From Hippopus hippopus (Eukaryota > Mollusca > Bivalvia > Cardiida > Cardiidae), in assembly GCA_946811185.2 (NCBI GenBank), contig OX328101.1:14988122-15052121 (forward strand): a stretch of 64,000 nt of DNA, given 5' to 3'. This document shows positions 22,027 to 33,775 of the stretch, in pieces. The stretch's first letter is position 1, and the number at the start of each line of letters is the position of its first letter. The position numbers and the translations under genes are program-made. The notes beneath the pieces are model-generated. The model did no database searches, had not been told where the DNA came from, and worked only from the letters and a program-made list of their open reading frames with translations.

Positions 22027-23465
22027 CACGGGTGTGGAAATCTCGAAATTTTCTACTTGTCCATGGACAAGTAAATCTAGAAATTCTACTTGTCCGTCGG
22101 ATAAGCTTACTTGTCCAAAACAAAACAATTTTAAATGGCACACAAAGACCTAACTGAATGTACCGTAGTTTGTAGATAATGATGGTCTTTTAACCATTTA
22201 AATTTGCTTTGTTGATGTTTTTAAATATAATGATGAAAATAAATCAAGCAAACCTTTACGGAGCTTTTTTTCCAAAAGTTGGGAAGGCGCCTTAGCCTTT
22301 CATTTTGGGATATTCAAGCGTGATTTTGGCCAAATTGGGAAAAAACATACCGACTTTCAAGGTACATCAATAAAACAAATTAATGGCACTCTACATACAT
22401 ACAGTAAATAGAAAGGTGCAAAAATTTAATAATTGAAAAAGATTCAACAGTTACAGAATAACTGTTTAAACCATGACCAAATATCTCAGTGTTTCCACTT
22501 ATAGCCCTTTTTAACACTACTGTGGTACACCCATGGGTGCCGGAGTTAATACTTTAGCAGAACTGCCTATCAGCCATCATATAATACACGGGAATCATTA
22601 TCTGTGGAAGTTAAAAGGCTAGGCTTGGTTATTGTGTCTGGAGATGTAGAGTTTGCATCATGTGCAGTGATAATAACTGTCTAGTTTTCAGACAAAGGGA
22701 GATCGGCGATGTCCGACAGACCCGGCACTTCAGATTGGGACTCAGTATGCGGAGATTTGATTACCTGCAGATCAATCTGCAAAGTATTTGAACGTTTTAT
22801 GCCGAAAGTAAAAAGGCTACGCTGGCCTTTATCATCTACAGCCCTTTTAACAAACTTTTTGTATTGTTTCCCGGTTCTTGACGTGTTTTACTTGGATACA
22901 GCGTGTTTGGTTTTCTTTCAAATACGTTTACTGCAACCGAGTAAGAATGTGTTCCACAGTGTTAAATTAAGACAACTTTTGTCATTTGTAAGTTTTTGTG
23001 AACGACAAAAAAGAATTTAATATTGAATGATAGGGAAATGACATCCGCGTCAAGTCTACGTGCAGTGTTATAATGTGCAAAAAATAACTCGGTTCGGTTA
23101 TGGTTGCCTCCATTAAACAAACCAAATGGTGCAAAGAAACTACAACATTTCGGTCGTACTGCAGCACAGTCAAAATCAATAAAAAGCCTGTGTAGGCGAT
23201 AAAATCAGAGTCAGCAAAGTGTTTTTGATTCCAGATATCAGGGAAGAGTTTATCATAATTCAATGTAAAAATGTTGTTGTTTACGAAGTGAGATGGAGAG
23301 AACATTTCTATTTCACAAGGATAATGTTATATAATACAGATCTTTACTTTCAATTTCCTCCTCGTTTCCTACTTGTCCGCGGACAAGTAGATTGCAAAAA
23401 GCCACTTGTCCGACGTCAAATTTACCTGAGTCGGACGAGTCGGACGTAGGATTTCCGCACCCCTG
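22027..23465. mobile_element. CAGGG-type element with ACTTGTCC boxes
   Basis: Termini CACGGGTGTGGAAATC and GATTTCCGCACCCCTG; 5-bp flanks AAAAA and TAAAA (4/5). The left subterminal region is ACTTGTCC-AT-GGACAAGT, 15 nt, ACTTGTCC, 13 nt, ACTTGTCC. The right one is ACTTGTCC-GC-GGACAAGT, 15 nt, ACTTGTCC. An internal ORF at 22709-23020 (103 codons, MSDRPGTSDWDSVCG...) has no motif I recognise; it could be a first-exon remnant or chance. Confidence 0.75.
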
Positions 23466-24110
23466 TAAAAAAGTTAAAATATTAAAAAAAAACAAACAAG
23501 TTTTCCGAAAAGGTGGGCGATTAACGGAGGAAGAACGACATAGAAAATGCCGAGGACGACGATAACATTACGGTCCGGGTTTTAGTCAACGCTGACGGCG
23601 ACACCGTCGCCATTTTGGAAACCCGCTGTATTTTACATGCAATCATGATTCATTTGGACATTTAGTAACATTCAGGATTGATATAGGCCACTGGACTTTG
23701 ATACTTTCACTTTCGGACAGTTTTCCAAAATAAATTTACAATTTTTTTCTAGCCGGATGTTTATGTTATCGAAAGTGTATGTAAATTCGGATAGACAGGT
23801 GTAAATGACATCGATTTGTGAAGTAATTTTGATTACTTCGATGCCGTTGTTTATTCCAGCTGATTTATTTCACTTTTATCGATGAATTAGCGGTCATGCA
23901 TTCATGCATTGCAGTGAAGGGGACCAGTTTTAAAATGTTCGGCATCCAGATATGAAAGTATCAGCACCAGTCATTTTCGCCAATCGGCATTTTTTGGTGC
24001 CATATTTAAAAATCTATCGCAAATGGCGCCAAATGCGAAGCCCAGCAGGAACCCTGAGTGCGTATCATGCTGAGTGAGAAGGCTACTTAACTATTTTGTG
24101 GTTAAATGAC

Positions 24111-24153
24111 TATGCTTGGTTCCAAGCTTTTTAGCTGGAAACCAAGCATAGAC
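24111..24153. repeat. short hairpin
   Basis: GACTATGCTTGGTTCCA and TGGAAACCAAGCATAG pair around a loop of about 10 nt. No wider element boundary is visible. From 24154 to 25270 I see nothing beyond AT-rich unique sequence with a few GTGTGCAC motifs. Confidence 0.6.
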
Positions 24154-25285
24154 ATTAGCCTACAAGAGGGGTTAACAATGTTTGTATTTGGATGGTATGT
24201 TTTATACAAATGAATGAAAACAATTAAGATTTTGGTGTTTTTTTGAAATTGTCACATTGGTTTTCAAAATGTCACATTGAGTTTCTTGGAGGAAGGGCAA
24301 CTGTCCCATTGAAAAAAATCTTTCCCAATCACTGTGCTAATCAATCAAATGTCAATTAAACAATGCCCTATCTGCATCTAGTGGTGTGCACACAGAATTC
24401 TCACACAATATCTACTGCAAACCAATCAGGAATCATGTATGAGATTAGTGGCCACACATAATTTCAAAGCCACACCTTGATTCTGCATTATATGGTGTGC
24501 ACCTGTAACAAATGTATGACTAGCATTATACGGTGCGTTTTTAGCAATGACCTAGGCTCCATATGGGTATCTGTTTTTGCTTTTTGTGACACAGATTGAC
24601 CAAATTAACTGAGAGTGGATCTATTTTTTTCGTCGGCTTCTGTTTAGCCTTTGCAAAGACTGCGATCATCTGAGGCAGAACATATTTGAAAGCGCATATG
24701 GCATACTTTGACAAAGATATCTATTAGTCAAAGTTAGGAAAAGATCTGGTTACAATAGAAGCTTATCCAATGAAATTTGCCAATATGAACAGCAAAAAGG
24801 TTTCAAGAATATTTCTTTATTCCGGTAACATAACATAAACATGAACCCCTTTAACAGTTGATTCACCTGGCATATTTTTCATACCTGTGGCGGCTACGGC
24901 ATGGGTCGGCCTGTTAGACATACTGTTAATGTTCTGTCTGTAATTTTGTTAACGCCGATACATCAATTGTGCATCCTCAACAGACTTGATGCAGGTACCA
25001 TTGCTAGACTGCAGTTGCTTTTTCAATGAAAATTCAAAATGGAAAAAAGGAGAATGACAGTATCACAAGTATTTCATTCAGGGTAATCTACTCTTACTGT
25101 GTAGGTTCTCCTTTAGATAGTCAACTCCTAGCCTAAAAATGGAGTAATTTTTATTCAGTATCAACAGAGATACAAGAAAATGGCAAAGATATTGAACTAC
25201 CACTACAGCTCAGCAGACAATGACAGGGCTATGACAATACCTCAGCCAAGCTTAAAAAGCAGCATGGATTTAATCCTTTACCAAA

Positions 25286-25904
25286 CTAGAGGCGCTTGAG
25301 CGCCTGTATCGCTCCACAGGCCTGATATTTCTATAATGGCGAAAGGAAGTTTTTAACAATTATCATTCAATCCTGCATTTTATATCACTGAAGAAACAAT
25401 TTGGTAGACAACCACCATAGGAACTTACCTGCAAAACAACAATGAAATCCAATGAATAGTTTTAGAGAAGAAATTTTTCAAAGATTTTACTTTATACCAT
25501 AAAAGGAAAATGAGTCTCCCATAAAAGCCATGTTTTTTGACAGATCTTTTTTTTTTTTTTAAGGAATTCTGTAAACCTGTATCTAAGGAACATTCCTGCA
25601 AAATAATAATGCTATCCAAATAGCGGTTTGGGAGGAGAAGTTTTTGAAAGGTTTTTTACTTTGGTTGCCATGGCAACCAGAATTCTTCATGGAACACAAT
25701 TATTTGAAGGAATTTGAAAGAGGACCACCAAAGGAACATTCCTGTGAAATTTGGTAAAAATCCAGTCAATAGTTTCTGAGGAGAAGTTTTTTAAAGAAAA
25801 AGTTTACGGACGCACGCACGCACGGACGAACGAACGGACGGACGGACGCACGACGGACACAACGCCATGACAATAGCTCGCTGGCCTTCGGCCAGTGGAG
25901 CTAA
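25286..25904 (+). mobile_element. HINE, compact subtype (619 bp), near-identical to 19810-20427
   Basis: Same start (CTAGAGGCGCTTGAGCGCC), same internal blocks and same end (GGCCAGTGGAGCTAA, followed by T). The two copies differ at only a few visible positions, mainly in the ACGG/ACGC microsatellite (25806-25857) and T-run lengths, so the subtype was recently active. Confidence 0.88.
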
Positions 25905-25907
25905 TAA

Positions 25908-26066
25908 AACTAGAGCTGTCACTGAATATGACTTAATACCCCCACCAGCGCTTTGACAGAAACAGGCAATTACTAGTATTTTGTATACAGACGGACACAC
26001 GGACGGACAGGCAGGCTGATTCCAGTATACCCCCGAAAACATACATTTTGCGGGGGTATAATTACA
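25908..26066 (+). mobile_element. 'TATACCCCC' repeat, longer copy
   Basis: CTAGAGCTGTCACTGAAT at the left, two TATACCCCC/TAATACCCCC blocks, an ACGGACGGACAGG stretch, and GCGGGGGTATAA at the right. The CTAGAGC start and ACGG tract resemble HINEs, but the CTAA end is missing. A shorter inverted copy is at 3736-3813. Confidence 0.55.
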
Positions 26067-26433
26067 TTTTTATTACCCCTAAGGCAAAGGCTTTTGAAAA
26101 CATTTTGGATTAGATACTGGCAACATTTTTCCCCCTTTCTAAGACAAACCCCATCATTTTTGGTCAGATTTATGATCTGCGATGCTTCCAAATCAGACAA
26201 ATTTAAATATTGTTGTCTGGAGCACAGTTTAACCTTTATAACATGTGGCTTTCGTCAATAAAAGCCACTGTTTGATAAATGGCAAGTGTTAGCTTTACGA
26301 GTTAGATTATGACAAGTTTTTGCCTCAGGCATTCAAATTATTACCAAATGGTTAGCAACCATAACAAAATGTATCATAACTTTCACTGATAACTATACTT
26401 TTTCACTTTTTCTACATCCCTGCAGTTGACAAA

Positions 26434-26663
26434 CTAACCCTTCATCACACAATCCTGACTTTTAACAACCCTTAAGTATAAGGCTATATGAAACCATACT
26501 GGGAAGAACAGAAACTGCTGGTAACCATCATTTTCTACTTTTCACACAATGTTTTTACCCTTTCAAATACAATTTTCTTTCATTTGAGCCATGTTAAATT
26601 TTTCATCTACCAATACAATTATTTTGGACGAGTCTAAAATTTTGTCAATTGGTAAAGAGTTAA
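26434..26663. mobile_element. MITE-L, complete but diverged
   Basis: CTAACCCTTCATCACACAAT at the left, AATTGGTAAAGAGTTAA at the right; core AACTGCTGGTAACCATCATT. Confidence 0.65.
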
Positions 26664-26904
26664 AAACATAGAGAAAGACTGATCATGGTAACAAGTAACT
26701 GCACCTATTATTTTGTTTTCCATTTAGCATGAGAAGAGTGTGATCAGTGTTTAGGCCAAGGATTCAGATTTCAAGAGCTATTTTGACCCACTACCAGCCA
26801 AAACTAGGGATCAATTTCCGTTCAAAAGGGTCAGTGATAAACATAACTAGAAACTTTCACAAATAGCTTTCATTCATGATAGGTTCACATTATATCAACA
26901 CAAT

Positions 26905-27090
26905 GGTGTCCATGGTCATGAGGTAGAGCATCAGCCTCGTAACTAAAAGGTCCTGGGTTTGATAACCAGTGATTTAGATTGGGTCAGCCCCTTGGTCCAG
27001 GGCCGATAAAATTTCAAGATAACCAAAGGAGAAAAAGCCAGTACGCCGATCTGGCCAATACAAATATTGATCATCAGACAATCTGACCGG
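26905..27090 (+). mobile_element. tRNA-derived SINE (head plus partial body)
   Basis: A tRNA-like head has box A-like GGTCATGAGGTAGAGCATC and box B-like GGGTTTGATAACC. The acceptor stem does not close and there is no good anticodon loop, so it is not a tRNA gene. The body continues with TCAGCCCCTTGGTCCAGG. The 3' end and TSD are not clear. Confidence 0.55.
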
Positions 27091-27333
27091 TAGTTTTCTT
27101 TGGGGCTCGGTCAAGCTCCTTTTTGCAGTTCAAAATCATACAACCTGTTGAAATATTGTCTCTTCTCACCTGATAACTTGCTTAATTGTGTAGAAAAGAC
27201 AAGTATGACTCGTACTGTGCTTGCAATTCTGGTTCCCGGTACGCTACATTCTGTTGTAAACTCAAAGATCAGAAAACTAAATAAAATGGTAAGCTGCTAC
27301 CGCTACTTTGTAGCAGTAGACAGGGGGGGGGGC

Positions 27334-29815
27334 TAGTTTAATCAAAGTGCTGTCAGCACTGTAATCGGTTGACACTGATTAACTGCAATGGTTTGAAATC
27401 ACAAATCAAATGGCAGTTGTCTGAACTATGTATGAGATAGAAATCCTATACCTTGTAACAGAGCCACATAGGAACCCCCTTTTTTAACTGTCCTTTACAA
27501 ATTAGTAGTTTAATGGAATGCTACAGATATATGTTTGCCGGTTAACAGCAATAGAACGTTAAATATATGTGACAATTCTGATCAGTAGTACCCATCATCA
27601 AGCTTTAGATATCAATCATCCTAAATAACAGTACCTATCAACCTTTTAAATAAGTTTAACAATATACAAATATTCTTTTCTGTAACTTTTGCAACTTTCA
27701 CAACTGTACGGTAATACATTGTCAGATATTATCAGTAATATCCATACTTTAAAATGGTATGAATAAGTCGTATAAAATATGCCTGTATTATAACACGAAT
27801 TGTTTACTTTTTGCTGCAAGTAGGTCTTTAACTTTTTCTATTTTTAATAAGCAATCATGTTTATCTAGACAAACTGTCCTACTTAATTTTTTTGACCAGC
27901 TAATTTGATCTGGGCAAGATCGTTCTGTCCAAAACATTGGCTGGCCAATTTCTTCCACATTTGTTTCAAAGAATGTAATATCTTCCCAACCCTCACCCCT
28001 TTTCCAAATGATATAATTTTAGACTTGTCCAAATCGAAAGCATCTGCACATATGAATCAAATGTAGACCAAATGTAGACCAATGGATGATCTGAATCGTC
28101 GAAAGAAAAAACTCGTGGAAAAAGGAGAAAACGATGGTTATCTGCATCTCTTTTTTTTCCTACAATGTTTTTAACAGCCGTCTTCCTCTTGGTCATCAAA
28201 AACGGGATAGTTTTGTTAAGAGTTAAAGCACCCAGTTATGGCCTTTTTCAGTCAAAAAAAAACAATATCCAAACATTGCAATTTCATGGTCGCTTTTTTT
28301 TTTTTATATATCCTACATAGACAGACAATTAAAATCTTAGATATAATTATAAGTACGTTTATTGATCTGCACTGCATTCAAAGGACAGTCTGATCTAGAT
28401 CTTTCATTGTCTTCAAAAGTGATTTTACTAGTTCTTAGACAACACAGGTCATTGTATTTGAGTCATTCTAATGAGCAAGAGCATCACTACAGTGAACCTT
28501 GGGCTCTTAATCTGAAATATGGAGGATGAGAATCAACTAATATGGAATAGCTAATCAGACAAGCATCTGAGTTTTACACTTAAAGCACTGAACTAATGAA
28601 ATAGACATGTGAAACGTGGAAAAGCAGCCTATTACAGGACCACTGCTGTTTTGATTAGAATATCTCAGAAAACTGGCCTAACAAACCCAAGATCTGATTG
28701 CATGTTCTACACTGTCTGGTCTGAATCTGGGCTCTCCGAAAAAGCCTTTTTACCTGGTCAGTTGATTCAGACATGGAGAATATGAAGTTAAGTGAGCTTA
28801 TTTGTTTTGCACTTTCACTTTTATTCAGCTATGAAAATGTTCTCTTCAACTCTACCTGTGAAATTACTAAATGTTGAAATTCTTTCAAATGATGAAAAAA
28901 CTCTATGAGGAAAAAGAGAACATGCTGAATACATGCAGTTTTTCTCACTACATTTTAAAGCCCTACAGGATTGTTTAGTCAACATTTGACTGACTGATTT
29001 CAGTCTTTAGAATATCATCAAGAAGAAACATGGATGGAAGGAGAGGAAGAGGGGCTGTGAAAACAATTTAATCCTTAACCTGCTAAATGAATGAAATTAA
29101 ATTTTCAAGCTACAGTAAAACCCAAAGTTTTAACTATTTCGTATGTATTTTTTGGGGAAAAAAAATCTCCTCATCTGACAGTGTAGATCCAAAATCAGAC
29201 TGCATGTAGTGTGCAGTCTGATTTTAATCTACACTGTCCGCAAAAGGTCATAAAGTCACGCTTAGCAGTCTAAGGGTTAATACATCCTAAGCTGAAGGAT
29301 GCCTAAACAGATCTATGCTGGTCAGTACTGTGAATGGACAGTCTGGTTACTAAGGTTGCAAGCGTGAGATAACCAGTTTATTCTGAAAATGTTTACGTAA
29401 TGACCTCTCCGCTAGGGACATATCCCTTACACAACTCTACATCCTTTGTCCCTCACAGCTTCACCTCGCTAACAATAAACGACCAACAGACGAATACTAT
29501 TTTAAACTTACAGCTGTTTCCAGTTGCATATACACCAGTTTGCTCCAAGACAAAACAATCTAAATGTTCAAATTATCTTAAAGCAATGTTTCCGTAAAAC
29601 TCCGTTCCATTGCACTTTTTATCCCTGCTCAAGGCAAAATGACCCATCATCTTATCAACACCTGCTATATATACGAACAGCACTCGTCAAAACTCGGCTG
29701 ATCGCGTAACAATGTATAACCTGATCAACAGATCACTCAAAGTTTGCCCAATAATATGGACAGCAGACGACTTAGAGATGTGCTTACATGATCTGATACT
29801 CCTTGATAGACTTCA
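27334..29815 (+). repeat. segmental duplication, copy 2
   Basis: Collinear with 4037-7050 but without that copy's SINE and its first MITE-K. It holds a MITE-L (about 27993-28226) and a MITE-K (29068-29280, TTAA on both sides) that are shared with copy 1. No conserved ORF. Confidence 0.85.
29068..29280. mobile_element. MITE-K
   Basis: TTAA at 29068-29071 and 29277-29280; central hairpin AATCAGACTGCATG / GTGCAGTCTGATT. Orthologous within the duplication to 6300-6513. Confidence 0.78.
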
Positions 29816-30255
29816 GTTTCGCAACGCCTGACTGAGCACCAGAAAAATATGTAGCGGAGGCAAGAAGCTAACTGATAAGCCTCCATTTCAATATGAATTA
29901 CACACTGGTCAATGCTGGTCAGTATGTATATTTACCTCATTCCAAAAGTAAATATGGTGAATAGCTGTTGTGTAATGGGTTGTAGTAACAGACAAAGAGA
30001 AAGAAATTTCATAACACAGAATTCCAAAATCCCCTCTTTGGGAAAGGGAGGTATGGGAAAGAGCTGTAAATAGATCCCGATACAGGAAAACCCTCAGAGA
30101 AATCTTGGACTATTCGGCGCACTCAAGGATAATACAGTATACATTTTCTCAAATTGTTTTCTATCCTTCCAGGAGCAAATTTTATCATTAGAGCCACATT
30201 CGCTGCACATGCTTACAATTTGGATGTGTTAAACTCTTTGTTGTTTGGCAAAGAA

Positions 30256-30870
30256 TGAATAGAAAGTGCGAAATCAGCCGATTAGTGACGGTTTTCCGTG
30301 AATCTCAAAGGTGGATGTCTCGTTATACAACGAAAATATTGGTTGTCTTTGCAGCCGATTTTTCGGTCTGGGATTGGGTATATTAACTAAATCTGAGTAC
30401 AGTACTTTTTATTACAGTAGGGAAAGTCTTTTCTAAGGGGAAAATTTATTGCTCAGGGGAAAACTTCATCTTTGGGGAAAAATTTGCTGAGGGAAAGACG
30501 CCGACTATCGGCGTCACTTCCTTAGTAAAAAAAACCCCTGCCTGTTTCAACAGATGAATTTACGAAACAAAATAAGCTTGATATTTAAAGAGACATTTTT
30601 ACAGACATGTCAAAAGGAACATTTTGTTGTGTCATTGGTTTCCACGTTTTTTTACACCGATCAATCTTTCATGTCAGTTAATTTATGGATAGGTATTTCC
30701 GCATGATTGACAAAAATTTGTCAATAAGGGTAACAAGTAACTTCAAAACCTGTCATTTTACACAAGGTAAGCGTATAATGGCTTTTTTTTTTATGTTTTT
30801 TCTTACGCGAGGTCTCGTGTGTAAACTAAAATTTGTTACGTGAATTTCAATTCAATTGTGCGTTTTACAC
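30256..30870 (-). repeat. inverted copy of the 10822 element end plus repeat R
   Basis: 30256-30541 is the reverse complement of about 10822-11110, including the GACGCCGACTATCGGCGTC hairpin and the AAACCCCTG end at 30541. It is followed by repeat R (about 30585-30870: ACATTTTGTTGTGTCATTGG, TTTTTCATGTCAGTTAAT-like blocks), which recurs at about 38605-38800, 39875-40080 and 44795-45115. Repeat R has no ORF and no clear ends. Confidence 0.6.
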
Positions 30871-30987
30871 TGAACCAAGTAGTTTTGACCCTTTGACATT
30901 TCTCTTTGTCTCTTGGAAATTCTCTTGGACATTTCTCTGACTCTTGGAAATTCCATTTTGTTTTGAAAATTTGGGCATAAGAGTCAG

Positions 30988-31070
30988 TGACTCACAGGAA
31001 TCAAGACTTAGTGAGAATCCGGCACTTGTCAGACAGGACAACCAATAAGAAGCTACTTGTCCAGACCTTG
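30988..31070. mobile_element. isolated subterminal box cluster (ACTTGTCC type)
   Basis: ACTTGTC-agaca-GGACAACC followed about 13 nt later by ACTTGTCC: the layout of the box-bearing CAGGG elements, but no CAGGG end is adjacent. A similar AGTGAGAA(C/T)CC sequence occurs at 12470. Probably a decayed terminus. Confidence 0.45.
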
Positions 31071-31377
31071 AGTCCACGCATCATGACCAGCTGACATGCG
31101 GAATGTTCAAGCCCAGCAAAAACTTGAGCACCATCCATTTACAATATCAACTTCAAGAAGATGACAAACTATGATCTATACAAATCTAACAAGCTTTCAT
31201 AAACAAAAATTTTCAGTCAGGTTGATTGATTGATGTTTAACACTGTTTTTATCATTATTTCAATTATATTATTATCACTGCAGCCAGTGCACCCCATGCT
31301 TTCCTGGGATTCCTTTCACCAGTGTTTTGCCAAGGCCGCATATTTGTGATTAATAGTCACGTGGTCTAAGTTAGATA

Positions 31378-31462
31378 GAAAATCTTGTGCCGTGATATAT
31401 GGGAAATATACACTCGCTAACGCTCGTGTATATTTCCCATATACCACGGCACTCGTTTTCTA
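31378..31462. repeat. long hairpin, 27-bp arms plus weaker extension
   Basis: TGCCGTGATATATGGGAAAT pairs with the ATTTCCCATATACCACGGCA arm (one mismatch) around a loop TCGCTAACGCTC. Pairing extends outward through GATAGAAAA/TTTTCTATC. It probably represents a small fold-back MITE. An adjacent SINE-tail-like fragment lies at 31216-31330. From 31463 to 31958 I see no gene. Confidence 0.65.
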
Positions 31463-32263
31463 TCCCATACACAACATCAATTATCTAAGAATATTTTTAA
31501 TACCTCCTGATTATCCAGTGTGTGCTGTGCTTTTTCCAGCTGGAGGTTTTTGCACGTAATGGTAACAGAAGTTGGGGGTACACAAACAAGTATAGGGGTT
31601 CAAATCTAAACAACATAACCACTCTTTAGTATCAATGTCAGTGACAGCTTGCTGATGACTGAAATTATTTCAAACAATATACAGATACAAGTTTTCAAAG
31701 ATAAAAGATTTTGAGCTTTTGAAAGCACTAGAGGAAAAGGAAAATGTGCCTGGAATAATAAGTTTATCCTTTTCTTACATAGCCCGATTCCACAGAAGGT
31801 TCGATGTTTACTGCAAAATCCAAAGACAGTAGATAACATTCGATCATGCACCGTTACTAAAAATAACACTTTGGCTATCCATAATATTTTGGATATGATG
31901 CAATTTCAAGGGAAATGATTCAGAAATGTTCCTGTCCATCAAACTGGTGCCTGTTATATACTACTCAAAATTTGATAGGGATCGCTTTTTATTTATTAAA
32001 TATCTCTTTAATGGTAAATCCAAGATAGTTGATTTTTTTTCATACATGTAGATTATTCTAATGGCATACCTGACCTGTCCAGTAGATACTGATTTTTCAC
32101 CTGTACCTGGCTTGATATCCATGGGAAAAGTGATACCCATGAAAAAAGGCTGCGCCATTGGCATGTACCTTCATGTACACATGTTATATTCAAACTTTGC
32201 TTGTGCATGGTAATGTTTATTTCAAAGCTAGCATTGGGTATGGCTTAGTTACGAATAAGACGA

Positions 32264-32481
32264 CGTCTTGACGCCGAAGAGATGAATAGGGGGATAGGGA
32301 TGCTTGAGGCTGGGCATTCCCAATGGCATGTGGCAGGTGTCCTTGGGGTGTCCCAGAGCACTGTTGCAAGGGTCGTCTTGACGCCGAAGAGATGAATAGG
32401 GGGATAGGGATGCTTGAGGCTGGGCATTCCCAATGGCATGTGGCAGGTGTCCTTGGGGTGTCCCAGAGCACTGTTGCAAGG
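32264..32481 (+). repeat. 110-bp tandem duplication inside the Tc1 gene
   Basis: Two essentially identical copies (32264-32373 and 32374-32481) starting CGTCTTGACGCCGAAGAGAT. The length is not a multiple of three, so it shifts the frame. Near-identity shows it is recent relative to the element's other damage. Confidence 0.9.
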
Positions 32482-33256
32482 ATGTGGGAACAGTTTCAAA
32501 CTCACGGAAATGTCAGGCATAGGCATGGTTGTGGTTGTGAGAGGGTCACAACTCAGCGTGAAGACTGTTTTATTGTCGTCCAAGTGCAACGTCAGCACTT
32601 TGTTACGGCTACCGCCCTGCAAAATGACTTGCAGAATGCCACTGGCTTAAGAATTTCAACGCAAACAATCAGAAACTGTCTTCATAGAGCTGGCATGAGG
32701 GCAAGACGACCAGCAATCCGCATTCTGTTGACGCGAAACCACATCCAGGCACATCTCCATGGGCGCGCGCTCACGTCAGATCGACGTTGAATGACTGGAC
32801 CCCAGTACTGTTCACCGACGAATCTAGATTTTGTGTGGACTTTCACGGATAGACGAGTCCGGGTATTGAGATCGTCCAATGAGCGTTTCGCACCCGTATG
32901 CGTTGCTAACCATGACCGTTTTGGCGGGGGCTCAGTCATGGTGTGGGCGGGTATTAGCATGCAGGGAAAAACGGACCTGTATACAGGGTTTTCATTTAAA
33001 GCCGATTGCCGATCAAAAACATCGGTTGAAATCAGCCTTTAATTGGTTGTTTTTGCTGGATCTTTGAAAAATCGATCGCGTTGTTTATATCGAAAATATT
33101 TCACGCGTTGGTAACTGTACTGCGACACCGGTTCAATTTTACCACGAAACCAGAAACAATTGGTTTATGAATGTTACGCGGTCATTCATTGGATACTTGC
33201 ATCCAATTATCCAATCGTAGGCGACGATACGTTTCTCTGATCTCCATTTGGTAATC

Positions 33257-33344
33257 ATGGATGCCAAAGCAAAGAGAAAGAGGTCAGGAAATCGCTGTTT
33301 ATTTGACTTTGGTTTTAAAAAGGCCAAATTAGACGATGATGCCG
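33257..33344 (+). pseudogene. possible first-exon remnant of a transposase
   Basis: ATG opens 29 codons (MDAKAKRKRSGN..., then FDFGFKKAK and an acidic end DDDA), followed directly by GGTAAGT, a strong splice-donor match. If unspliced it stops two codons later. The basic KRKR cluster and DFGFKK segment resemble the short N-terminal exons of hAT/ZMYM-type transposases. It lies inside a CAGGG-ended element, so I infer an internally deleted derivative of an autonomous parent. It could also be chance. Confidence 0.35.
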
Positions 33345-33775
33345 GTAAGTAAAGTTGACATACAATTAACAATGAAGTTTGAAGTGCGTAACTCAGTTTT
33401 TTACAGACCATTTTGCAATTTTAATCCCAAGAAGCGAGTTGTCGTCGAACTATTGTACATTGTCAATACATACTTTATGTTTCATATCATTTATATCTTT
33501 CGACATTTACCATAGAAGCGAATGCATTGATCTGAGATATTTGAGAGATTATTTAATTTGTTGAATGTTTTTAGGTGAATTGAATTAGATTTGTGGAAAT
33601 GTGCATGATTATTGATTACGGTAGACAAATTTATAAGCTAGTTTATTTATTCATGAAATGTCCTGTCTCCTTTGCTCTTTATAAAAAATCAAATAGGTAT
33701 GTATATGTCTTACTGTTAATTGGCTGTGTAGTAAGACATGTTAACATTTGTTTTCATATTTTGTACATGTATTTT

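Larger units (their letters stand above)
19704..24056 (-). mobile_element. CAGGG-family element A, copy 2, with three nested insertions
   Basis: Termini CAGGGTTCCCTCTGG and CCAGCAGGAACCCTG (near-inverted), with a perfect 5-bp TSD AGTGC at 19699-19703 and 24057-24061. Subterminal GCGCCA/TTCGCCA motifs are reiterated. Comparison with copy 1 (1-1121) shows three later insertions: HINEs at 19810-20427 and 20501-21656, and a CAGGG-type element at 22027-23465. Without them the element is about 1.15 kb. No transposase remains. Confidence 0.88.
25271..26232. mobile_element. MITE-L interrupted by two insertions
   Basis: The left terminus TTAATCCTTTACCAAA (25271-25285) is followed by a HINE (25286-25904) and a TATACCCCC repeat (25908-26066). 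The body resumes with CCCCTAAGGCAAAGGCTTTTG and ends near CTGGAGCACAGTTTAA. The HINE again lies between A and T. Confidence 0.6.

Noticed and set aside
22709..23020. 103-codon ORF MSDRPGTSDWDS...
   Set aside because: No motif, single copy, inside a transposon; mentioned as a possible exon remnant but not called as a gene.
26910..26975. possible tRNA gene
   Set aside because: The A- and B-box-like parts are present but there is no closing acceptor stem or credible anticodon loop; read as a SINE head.
32245..32622. 125-codon antisense ORF with internal repeat
   Set aside because: Antisense to the Tc1 transposase; the repeat only reflects the 110-bp DNA duplication.
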